From Ottelia alismoides (Eukaryota; Streptophyta; Magnoliopsida; Alismatales; Hydrocharitaceae): 64,000 nucleotides of DNA. This document shows positions 21,909 through 31,276 of this stretch, piece by piece. The stretch spans positions 1 to 64,000 of the forward strand of contig JAZKJV010003371.1 in assembly GCA_037367405.1 (NCBI GenBank). The letters are read 5' to 3'. The position numbers were made by a program, and so were the translations under genes. A model generated the notes under the pieces. The model searched no databases, was not told where the DNA came from, and saw nothing but the letters and a program-made list of their open reading frames with translations. The stretch's first letter is position 1; the number at the start of each line of letters is the position of its first letter.

Positions 21909-24011
21909 ATGTCGGCACAGTGGTCTTCTTTTCCGATCTCCACGACCTTGTCCCGATATTCTTCTTCTCACACTCCTCAAGAGAACCTGAGCTTCAAATC
22001 AAATTCACCTCAGTCATCTTTCTCTTCCCACCCATACATCCCACCCTACGACAACACTTCTTCTGGGACTAGCCCTCTCTCACATTCGGACAATCTTATG
22101 GACATAAGAGAGAGATCAGAATTGAGGATAAAAAATAGAGTGATCGATACTAACAATAGAACACGATTTCCGATCACGAGGATCTCACAACCTCTTGAAT
22201 TATCCCCGACTCAAGATGAGTATCAATTTTCCTTTGACAACACACGAGAAAACCAAACTCAAGGAAATTCAACTCATGACCAGCCCATAATGTTTATGAA
22301 CAATCAATACTCTCCTCGAGGATACATACCCGAATCACGACACATGGAGACTGATTATACAATCACTTGTCATGAGATGTTTGAGGATGAGATTGCTCGG
22401 ATTAATCATAGAGCAGACACTTTAACTATGAGAATATATGATCTCATCCAGTCAATGCAAAATTCAGAAGAAGTGAGGTCACCACCATGCGAACCACTGG
22501 ATCATCACAATCAGACACAACCACTGACCTCTGACCCCCTGACTGACCATATTACAGAAAATACCAAAAAAATAGAAAAATTTGAAAATTCAAAAAAATT
22601 GGACAATTCTGAAATGGAAGCATTTTGCAAGAGTCTGATCTTAGAGCTTCCATTAATCAAAGCCATAGAATATGTGCCCGATCTTAAGAGATTTGTGAAG
22701 AGTCGACTGATACCCAAAAAGACGGGCAAGAAACGATCCAGGACTGAATATCATGTCATATCTATGGCTAGTTCTTTGGTGATAAATCATAAACTCAAAA
22801 GCCGCAAAGTCAAGCGGTTGACTCGGGTCACATGTGAAATTGAGGATTTTATATTCACTCATGTTCGGTTAGACGACGACTCTACATTAAACATCCTTCC
22901 CAAGTCCGTCTTTGACCAACTCAAACTCGGACAACTCAAAAAGACTAGGGTGATCGTTCAATTACCCGATCGATCTACCAAAAGACCGCGGGGGATCGTT
23001 TCTGTCATCATAAATTTCCGAGGTCAAGCACATAAGGTGGACTTTATTGTCCTTGACATTGAGCACCCCGGAAGAATGTCTGAGTCTCCTATTATTTTAG
23101 GAAAGCCGTTCTTAGCCTCCGCTAAGGCAATCGTCGATTGCGAGACTCAGGAAATCAAGTTACCGAACTCGAACCCCAATGACACATCTGGCTCTGAGGA
23201 AAACCAACTTGAAACCAACAGTTATGATCACGATATTTCACACTATCAGACATCTCCGCATGACACACTGATAAAAACACTAGGAGAGTCACCCAAAAGA
23301 CTGACTGTTGGACAAACTTCGGATTCTCACCACCCTATCACTGCTCCTAGGAAAATTCAAGATTTTGGAGCTTCTGAAGAATTGGACCATATTTTTGAAG
23401 ATCACCACGATTATTTGAGTGGTCCAATCTTCGAGTCGGCAGTAATTCATGACATACTTGAACCTTATAAGGAACCGACTCCAAAAACATCTGCTGTCAC
23501 CAAAACTCATGATCATTCTGAAGTGACATCAACACCCCCAGCCATAAACCACAAGATCCGCAGGAACACTCTCCCTCGACCGAAGCAGTGCATGACCCTT
23601 CAAGAATTGGTCGACTTTTATGGAGATTCATCTGATGAGGAACTCACAAATGCCACACCGGTTACTCAAGACAGGGAGATGAAGACTGTCCAACTTCCTC
23701 CCAATACTTCTCAAGGAAACAAACCGACTAAGAAAGTCACCTTTGACCTTACACATCAGGTGATTTCTGACGAGTCCTCGTCCGATCATGATGTGGTTCA
23801 TCAGATAAGTGCAATAGGTACAGCTCTGATCCAAGGGCACTTACCTCTGATCGACAAAAGTTGGAGATCCTCTGCAGACCACTACTATTCTCCTGAGGAC
23901 GACTCCGACGATGGCTGGTCTTCTTCATCGGCCTCCTCTTCATCACACTCCACATCTCCATACTATCTCCCTCCACACTCCTGCAAGAAGGTCCGTCGCA
24001 AACCTCCTTGA
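21909..24011 (+). CDS. E3 retropepsin-like protein with Asp-Asp-Asp site
   Basis: A single intact 700-codon frame, the only one in E3. I start it at 21909 because MSAQWS aligns with MSGYWS in E2 and MDPWS in E4; an upstream in-frame ATG at 21840 is not conserved. Residues 1-150 are Ser/Pro/Thr-rich. Residues about 152-180 (HEMFEDEIARINHRAD) look helical. A lysine-rich linker leads to LPLIKAIEYVPDLKRFVKS at about 245-265. A retropepsin fold follows: RLDDDSTLNILP (Asp322-324), a DRSTKR strand and PIILGKPFLASAKA near 394. The catalytic Asp-x-Gly is Asp-Asp-Asp, so proteolysis is doubtful. The C-terminal third is acidic, with YGDSSDEE (571-578) and YYSPEDDSDD (about 659), and ends in KKVRRKPP, which resembles a nuclear localisation signal. 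No gag core, zinc knuckle, reverse transcriptase or integrase motif is visible. The role is unknown. Confidence 0.85.
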   Translation: MSAQWSSFPISTTLSRYSSSHTPQENLSFKSNSPQSSFSSHPYIPPYDNTSSGTSPLSHSDNLMDIRERSELRIKNRVIDTNNRTRFPITRISQPLELSPTQDEYQFSFDNTRENQTQGNSTHDQPIMFMNNQYSPRGYIPESRHMETDYTITCHEMFEDEIARINHRADTLTMRIYDLIQSMQNSEEVRSPPCEPLDHHNQTQPLTSDPLTDHITENTKKIEKFENSKKLDNSEMEAFCKSLILELPLIKAIEYVPDLKRFVKSRLIPKKTGKKRSRTEYHVISMASSLVINHKLKSRKVKRLTRVTCEIEDFIFTHVRLDDDSTLNILPKSVFDQLKLGQLKKTRVIVQLPDRSTKRPRGIVSVIINFRGQAHKVDFIVLDIEHPGRMSESPIILGKPFLASAKAIVDCETQEIKLPNSNPNDTSGSEENQLETNSYDHDISHYQTSPHDTLIKTLGESPKRLTVGQTSDSHHPITAPRKIQDFGASEELDHIFEDHHDYLSGPIFESAVIHDILEPYKEPTPKTSAVTKTHDHSEVTSTPPAINHKIRRNTLPRPKQCMTLQELVDFYGDSSDEELTNATPVTQDREMKTVQLPPNTSQGNKPTKKVTFDLTHQVISDESSSDHDVVHQISAIGTALIQGHLPLIDKSWRSSADHYYSPEDDSDDGWSSSSASSSSHSTSPYYLPPHSCKKVRRKPP

Positions 24012-24060
24012 TCTTGTACATCCGCAAATCTACCCGGTCCCCCTTCTGTATTTATCCGAT

Positions 24061-24214
24061 TATACTTAGGCTGACCTGAACCTAAGTATAGGGGGACCGC
24101 TACCATTGTTGTTACATCACTTCTCTTCTTTTGTTTTTAATCCCTCTATATTTAGTACGAGCTATGTCAACATTTCACTTTGTGCCATGGGGACATAGCA
24201 CAAGCTAAGTATAG
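24061..24214 (+). repeat. E3 polypurine hairpin array (two hairpins)
   Basis: Hairpin 1, 24061-24090: TATACTTAGG and CCTAAGTATA are perfect 10-bp arms, followed by GGGGG. Hairpin 2, 24146-24214: long imperfect 23-bp arms that end in GCTATGTC and begin again with GACATAGC, followed by seven G. Each 3' arm plus its G run copies the element's polypurine tract AAGTATAGGGG at 25680. Confidence 0.8.
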
Positions 24215-25678
24215 GGGGGGTGTATTTGTATATATTCTATCTACTTTATCCATAGCACGTACTTTAATCGATTTTATCTAACATCGGGGATGGGTACAAG
24301 TAGTGTGTGTAATTCCTGTTTTTCATACAAAAAAAAAACACACACAAAAAAAAAGAAAAGAAGAAACACCAAAAAAAAAATTGCATCACTCATGGTCTTG
24401 CATTTCATCAAGCATTTCATGCATTCCTTGGTTGATATATTCCTGGCACATTCACTATCACTCAAGGCTTGAGGATTTTTGAGGACACTTGATTTCTGAA
24501 ATCTTGAGATTCTGAGTTAGCCTGCCTTAGTCATTAGGGTTTTTAGAACTTAATAATCCACACTTCCCTAGTTTGAAAGATTTGAGCGCTATATTGCACT
24601 CTTCATCTCTACCTCCAAAAAAATATGATCAGCACAATCACTCCCACAACTGCATGATTGATGAGATGAGTTGAGATATCACTTGAGGAACTAGGACTAG
24701 AGATTTGAGTCTAGATCCGATCTGATGATATTCGAGGATGGGATAAAGTTAATGAAGGCTTCAGAAAACCTGAGTGTCAGCAAAACACTAGCCAGTATGT
24801 GAACAAGTTCATATGCTATCTTTTTGATATTAACCTAAGTGTTAGGGTGTGATGAAACTTAATGAAAATTGTTGATCAGCGTGCGCCATCTTTTGGTAAA
24901 AGCAGTGGAGCTAGCCAACAAAAGAAAAGAAAAAGAAATGTCAAAGAAAAGCTCTATCATCCAAAGTCAAATTCCAAATGAGCTTCCACCAATGGCAAGC
25001 GCTCCCAAAATTTTCAAAGTGTCCACTTGGACCAAACGCTAATTAGGACCAAGGAGTCGGGCTGACACCATAAAGGGGCTCTGCATCGTAAGCGATACAA
25101 GTCTGGGTGTCGAAGGTATCTTAGATACTCAAAAGAGACACACCCCGGTGTACTCCCAGAAAAACAAGTGCAGACGACTCCAAATTCTCTTGACGGACAC
25201 ATTGATCAACAAATTAAAATATACTTGTGTTGAGTATTAAGGCACTCGAGAGTCACCTTGTTCCAATGAAAGGGAGAGAAAATCAGACACAATCCTATGC
25301 CTCCATCATCTGGCCGTCCATAAACACTTTCAAGACTGACAAACTAATGAGACGGTTGACTAAAGCAAGAATAGACTTATTCCCTAGGGTTGAGGATCAG
25401 GTCTAGAGGAGAGTCTCTTGGATTGGAACTTTGGGTGATATCTCGACTTGACTCTCATGAATGCAGTACACTAAGAATCATATCCTTATACTATATGTAC
25501 AAACAGAGAGTCTGAAAATTAGAGAAGTTGGGTTCCTTTTGATTAAAGCTTGGTTGAGCCAGAATTTTAGGATCACTCAAATTAAGGGTCTTCTAAGAAT
25601 TAAGCCTTGAAAATTCACATGCACAGTCAGGATGTAATCAACTAAGTCATTCATTCATGCTCGGGGACGAGCATGGTC
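24215..25678 (+). other. E3 3' internal spacer
   Basis: Non-coding DNA between the hairpin array and the polypurine tract. It includes an A-rich tract at 24330-24380. Frames are short and not shared with E2 or E4. No gene seen. Confidence 0.7.
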
Positions 25679-25692
25679 TAAGTATAGGGGTA
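25679..25692 (+). other. E3 polypurine tract
   Basis: TAAGTATAGGGGTA directly abuts the 3' LTR start. This is where plus-strand DNA synthesis is primed in LTR elements. Confidence 0.85.
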
Positions 25693-28600
25693 TGATGAAT
25701 CTCGTATTCATCATGCTAAAATTGGTCATTTAGGCTCTGTCCCCCATCATCCTCTTGTAATTAATCATTAAAAGAGCATTATTAGCCATCATGCATGTGT
25801 AAATAATATCCGCATTTCATCATGCATAAATTGCATTAAAAATCCCTTGTGTAAATTAGCCCAAAAAGCTGCTAACTTCTTATATTTTTAGTTAATTCAT
25901 CCTAACTCCAATTGACCTAAAACCACCTCCATTGTGTAGATATCACTAATCTTATTAAATAAAAAATACAAAAAAATTACTAACTCCAATAAGTGTCAAA
26001 TAATCTCAAAGTCAAATTTCACATCTGACGGACTAAAACGAGCATATCTCCCTCATACAGTATCCGATTTTGGTCTACTCACTTTTAAAGTACTCCATTT
26101 TAAAATACCTTCAAAACAAGACCAATTTCATAAAATTCAGAGCTCATATGTGAAAGTTGGGTTTTGGGCCTCTTTTGCGCATTTTAACTTTTTACTAATT
26201 TTGACCTGAGATTTTATGTGAATAATTAACTCTTTTTATTTTATTTCTTTTTCATTTGTGTCCTTTGATGAAAGTTTTAATAAGAAATGCAAACATTCAA
26301 ATCCAGATTAAAACTGAGATCAAAGAAATTGACCAAGTCCGAGTGTCCGTTATCGGTCTGCACAAAAGTCGTGTGATTCTGACTTCTATTTTATTTTCCT
26401 AATTCCTTATCCTTTAAAAATACAAAAAAATTAGATTAATGTGTAAATAATTTTCTTCTATTTTATCGTATTTTTTCTAGAATTTTTATCCCCTCTAAAA
26501 CCACCAAAAAATTACAAAACTCCAAAAAATCGGTTTTTCGTACACATGGAAAGCCACCAAAAATACCACTTCTCACAGGTGACTTCTTTTGCTCTCGGGT
26601 CCTTCATAAAAGTTGTAGATCTCGTCGAGACGAGCAACTTTCGTGAAGGAAATTTTTCGATCCGAGGCCTCCTGCTATTTCTTTTTTAATTTTATTTCGA
26701 ATTTTTTTTGGGGGCGCCACGTGGCAGCCCCTGGGCGTGCCACGTGGCACCCCCACTTGCTCTCTCTCACTGCCCCCAGGTCACGTGCCTAGCACGTGAC
26801 CTCCTCCACCTTCCTCCTGTAACGCCCATCGCCGCCCCCCTCTTCTTCCCGCAGCCGTTGCCCTCTCCCACCATTAACGCCGCCGCCATGCGCGGCCTGC
26901 GTAACGCCCTTCCACCATCGGCTATAAATACTCCCCGTCACCAGCCACACAGCCCATCCGCCCTTAGCCTAGAGCCGGTGACAGCGGCCGTTCTACGGCG
27001 TGATCCAAGGAGGTGTTCCTCCTTGTTGCTGCTCTCAACGAGTAGCTGAGCTACGTCGTCTTCCGCCCATGACGAGGCGAAAAGCAGGAGCGAGATAGTG
27101 CTGCTCCAACCTCCAGGCGAACTTGCCACCCCCCCTTCGTTTAGCCTAACCACTTGCAGGTGCCTCGCCGTCAACATCGACAACCCCGCTGCGCCCCACG
27201 CCCCTCCGCCTTCGCCTCTCCGCCGCACCTTCATTCTCGCCCTCCGGCCGTCTACGCCCACCACCGAGCGACGCCTTCGCCCCCGCCCGCTCACAGCTCG
27301 GCCGTGTGTCGGCCGAGCTCCGCTCGCCACCACCGCCTCGTGCGGCAGCCGCCTCCGCGCCTCGATCCTCCGCCTCGCGCGGAGCCTCCGCTGCGCCCAA
27401 CGCCCCTCCGCCTCGCCACCCAGCGCTCGGCCGTGTGTCGGCCGAGCCTCCGCCCTCGCCTAGGAGCTCCGCCGCGTCGCTCCTCCGCGCCTTCCAGGCG
27501 CTTCGCCCGCTCCGCCGACCTTCGAAGCACAGCTGCCGTTGGATCGGGCGGCCGAGCCCTTGATCCAACGGCCGTGCTCACGCCACGCGTCCCGCCCCGA
27601 CCCTCGGTCCGAGCCTCAGGCTCGGGCACCCGAGCCTCCAGCCTCTGCCCCCGAGCCTCAGGTTCGTCACACGAACCACAGGCTCGGGACCCCGAGCCTC
27701 CAGGTCTGCCCACAAGCCTTCAGGCGCACGTGCGGGGCACGTGCGCGACTGGAAAAATTGCGCTGAGGCCCTCCGATCTTTCAGAAATTACACAAATACC
27801 CCCGGCAGGGGTAAATTTCATCTAGGCCCCTCAAGTTTTCATAAATTACAGATAAGTCCTCTCAGGGGCCTCTTTGCTAAGAAAACTTTATTTTATTTAC
27901 ATTTTAGTCCCTGGAATTTCATTTTGTCATAACTTTGTCATACGAACTCCGTTTTGAGCATATAATATGTCGTTTCGAAGCTAATTCCGTGCTCTACAAC
28001 TTAGCATCATTTGTGATCAGATATGAGGTTATTTATTGAGAATCATTATTGAGTATATCTGTTGACATGTGTAGGCTTATTTTGACATATTTGTGCCACA
28101 ATCACCTTGGATAATTTGATGATTTCTTTTGCAGGAGTTCAGTTGAGGACTTTACATTGATTAACTTCTTATGCTCATTGTCGATAATTCCCACAATTTT
28201 ATTATTAGGAAAGAGTTAGATCAAAGATCAGGATATTTGACTCTTTAATTGGTTGATGAACTATTGACTTGGAGAAGACAACTTCCAGTGAATTTTTGAC
28301 ATAAATATCCATTGGTTTAGTTCTTTACCTGCAATTTGGATTTGATAGATCTTTCTGGGTGTTAATTTTATTCGATCTGTGATAATATTTGATGATTAAT
28401 TGAAGTTGTTAATTGAGGATTTAAATCGAGCAAAATCACAAGATCCTAAGCTGAATTAATATTCCCATTCATTTTCTGTGCATAACATTCGCATCTTCGC
28501 ATTGTATATTTTTGCAAACACAGAAATTAATCAAGCATTAATTAATTATTTAATTTGATTAAAAACCAAGCAACTAAAAATCACCGTTCCCTGTGTTCGA

Positions 28601-28728
28601 CCTTGGTAAACTTACCAAGTAAAAATATTCCACAACATTCAAAGCTTGTGGTTTTTGTTGAACAAAATTCGCCTCCTGTGCTACAGCGTTATTTATATCT
28701 ATTAAAGAGGCGAATTTTACATTCATCA
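25693..28728 (+). repeat. E3 3' LTR
   Basis: 3036 bp, nearly identical to the 5' LTR. Differences are mostly C/T or G/A, many at CG sites, plus a length change in a C run near 27130. The paired CACGTG hairpin is perfect in this copy at 27723-27748. Confidence 0.97.
26710..26930 (+). promoter_or_regulatory. G-box cluster and TATA box, E3 3' LTR
   Basis: CACGTG at 26718, 26741, 26782 and 26793, and CTATAAATA at 26922, as in the 5' LTR. This copy would drive transcription out of the element to the right, into E2 sequence and antisense to E2. Confidence 0.6.
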
Positions 28729-28733
28729 TTTAT
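28729..28733. other. E3 target-site duplication, right
   Basis: TTTAT, identical to 17573-17577. E2 LTR sequence resumes directly after it. Confidence 0.97.
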
Positions 28734-29401
28734 CTTTTGTAATTTTTTTGTAATCTTTAAAAGAAAGAAAAATCAAAATAAAGTTAGAAAAAATATGAAA
28801 AGAATATTTACAACTTAATCTAAATTTTTTGGATTTTTAGTAATGAAGAAAATAAAAGGATAAAATACAGGGGCAAAAAGGTCAATATGTACAATATACA
28901 AAAAGGGCCCAAAACCCAAGTTTTGCATACGAGCTCTGATTTTAATGAAATTAGTCTTGTTTCGAAGGTCTCTGAATGCATATTACTTTAAAAGTGAGTA
29001 GACCTAATTCGAAGGTTGTATGAGAGAGATATGTGCATTTTAAGGCTTCTAGTTTCAAACTTGGGTTGGGGTTTTATTGGGTAATTTTACAAGTTAGTAT
29101 TTTATTTTTGATATTTTTCTTTAATTAGTGTTAGTAATATATACACCATGGAGTTGATTTTATTGGATTCGGTGTTAGTATAAAATATATATATATATAT
29201 AGGAGAATATGGTTAATATACAGGTGAATATTTACAAGTGAAATTGGCTTCTTATTTTATGCAAATATGAATGCTAAAATGCAGATATTATGCTTACATG
29301 CATTAATGCTAATTATGCAATATAAGTGGAAATATGCATCTAATTACTCGGGAACAAATCTCAATTTTCAACTTTTAGAGTGATGAATCACAGATTCATC
29401 A
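28734..29401 (-). repeat. E2 3' LTR, proximal part
   Basis: On the minus strand the LTR starts TGATGAATC-TGT-GATTCATCA at 29401, a perfect 9-bp palindrome, and runs to the E3 insertion. It matches 37998-38659. Confidence 0.93.
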
Positions 29402-29418
29402 ACCCCCTATACTTAAAC
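29402..29418 (-). other. E2 polypurine tract
   Basis: The minus strand reads GTTTAAGTATAGGGGGT and then the LTR start TGATGAATC. Confidence 0.85.
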
Positions 29419-30840
29419 CTTGCTCGTCCCTGAGCAACTAAAATGAAATGCAAGAGTGAAATGATTTTTGGTTCCATACCAAGGTCATGAACAAAAGTTA
29501 AAAATGGAGCTTGACTCGACCTTTGGATTAATTGTGTGGCAGAACCTTATTGGGGTCTGAACTTAAGACCTAACAGACTTCAAGTTCCACAAGTCTTCTA
29601 TTCAAAACGCCTCAACAGTCAGGTCAGAACAAATCCTCAAACGTAAATTTCTGATGACTATGATTCTTACTTGTACCGTGTAAGTGAAATGTAACTCTCC
29701 ACATCAGAAATGGCTAAGAAGCAGCCTCCTCTAACAAGGTAACTCAAATAACCCGGTCCGGTAACTCTTTCCTCGAGGAGCGAGGTATTCCCTTCTAGGT
29801 TCAAGTGTGACCAGCTCAAGAGGAGGGGTGGAGAAAAGAATGGACGGTAGCCAGTGTAGCTACCTATCCTGGGATGCCTGACCAGTGTAGCCAAGTCATC
29901 CAGCTGCAGTCTTTTTGCTAGTATACATACTTCGATAGGTATTTTATTTTCACTTGGACCTGTCTGATTTTTTTGGAGTTCTTGCATTTTTTTTCCTTTT
30001 TTTCTCTTTCTTTTTTTTTGAACTATATACAAGGTGCAGCATGTACATCAGGAGTTTTTCCTCTTGAGCCAGTAGACTATCCCTCTTTTGAAGTATTATT
30101 GCAACCCACAGCATCTCGTCCTTAGATGTCAACACCACTAGACTAGGTTGAGATGCACTACCCTCCCTAGAGGAGGACGGATGTTTCCACCCGTGTGCTA
30201 CTCCAAGCTAAAGGATTCTACCTCCTCACCACCTCATCAATGAAGAGCTACGTGCATTGTGCTTGTCCAAGTTAGGTCATTATCTAAAAGAATCATGCGT
30301 GTGCACGAGATATTCTACTTAGACTAATCAAGATGACATGTGAACATAGACTTGCGGACTCAAAGAATTAAGTCACTTGACCTGAGAAATCTTAACTCCA
30401 GTTCCTATAAGGTTCCTCTGAAATTAGGTGGATTAAGGTCAAATCAAGTCCTTCCTCAACATCTACTCATAACTTGGTTCAGAACCCAATAGTTTTTCAC
30501 CTTGCATATGCAAGATATGCAGATGAGATGCAGATGACATGTTATGTAGATGAAATGCAAGACTCTCTTTTTTTAATGCAAGGATGATATGCAAGAGTAA
30601 ATAAGAAGCCTATATTTTTGTTTTTTTTTGTTTTTTTTTTCAAAACTTTGGTATACCTCCTATGTTACAACAATTTACAAGAGTTTATAAATATTATACA
30701 AGTTATACAATATACAAGTATACAAGTATTTTAATTTTTTCAATTTGTACCCACCCGTAATTATTGCAAAATATATACAAAAAGTACGCGAAAATACGCG
30801 AAAGTACGAGCTATGGGTAAAGTATATATGTAATATATAC
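29419..30840 (-). other. E2 3' internal spacer
   Basis: Non-coding. It contains a hairpin GGTAGC-CAGTGTA-GCTACC (29846-29864) that is conserved in E4 at 42683-42701, next to repeated CTACACTGG-type sequence also found in E5. The minus-strand frame at 30032-29667 covers this conserved module but is not kept open in the other elements, so I do not call it a gene. Confidence 0.65.
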
Positions 30841-30848
30841 ACACCCCC

Positions 30849-31176
30849 CTATACTTAGTGTGTGCTATGTCCTCAGAGCACGAAAAGCGAGGAAAAAGAC
30901 ATAGCTCGTGCTAAGTGTAGGAGAGCTAAAATTAAAAAAGTATAGAAGTCGTCCTGCCCCCCTATACTTAGGCTCTGGCAGCCTAAGTGTAGAAGAAGAT
31001 CAAAAATGGAGTAGTATATACACGGCAGGCATCGGTCCCCCCTATACTTAGGTTCTGGTCAGCCTAAGTATAGGACAGGAGTGAGTATGAGGACCGATGT
31101 GATCTGGAGGATGTACAATGAATAGATGCGGGTCACTCTCCCCCCTATACTTAGGATCTGGTTATCCTAAGTATAG
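30849..31176 (-). repeat. E2 polypurine hairpin array (four hairpins)
   Basis: In sense order: 31176-31145 with perfect 13-bp arms CTATACTTAGGAT / ATCCTAAGTATAG; 31073-31042; 30992-30962; and the long-arm type 30920-30849 carrying GCTATGTC / GACATAGC. Each sense 3' arm is followed by a run of five to seven G. The arms match the E2 polypurine tract. Confidence 0.85.
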
Positions 31177-31276
31177 TCATAAAAGGAAACGATATGGAGC
31201 TGGGGGCGAGCGATTCGAATCAGTGGGGAGGGAGGGAAAGAAAACATATACAAGAAAGAGTGAGAATATACAAGGA

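Larger units (their letters stand above)
17578..28728 (+). mobile_element. E3: complete non-autonomous gypsy retrotransposon
   Basis: An 11,151-bp plus-strand element with LTRs 17578-20615 and 25693-28728, perfect TTTAT target duplications, a full 18-nt tRNA-Asp primer site, a single intact 700-codon ORF, a two-hairpin array and a polypurine tract. By eye the LTRs differ at roughly 20 positions in 3.04 kb, nearly all transitions, which implies a recent insertion. The 5.08-kb internal region has no gag core, reverse transcriptase or integrase, so movement must depend on another element. Confidence 0.96.

Noticed and set aside
29667..30032. 121-codon minus-strand frame in the E2 spacer
   Set aside because: The underlying DNA is conserved in E4 and E5, but the frame is not open there; conservation is better explained by a non-coding module.
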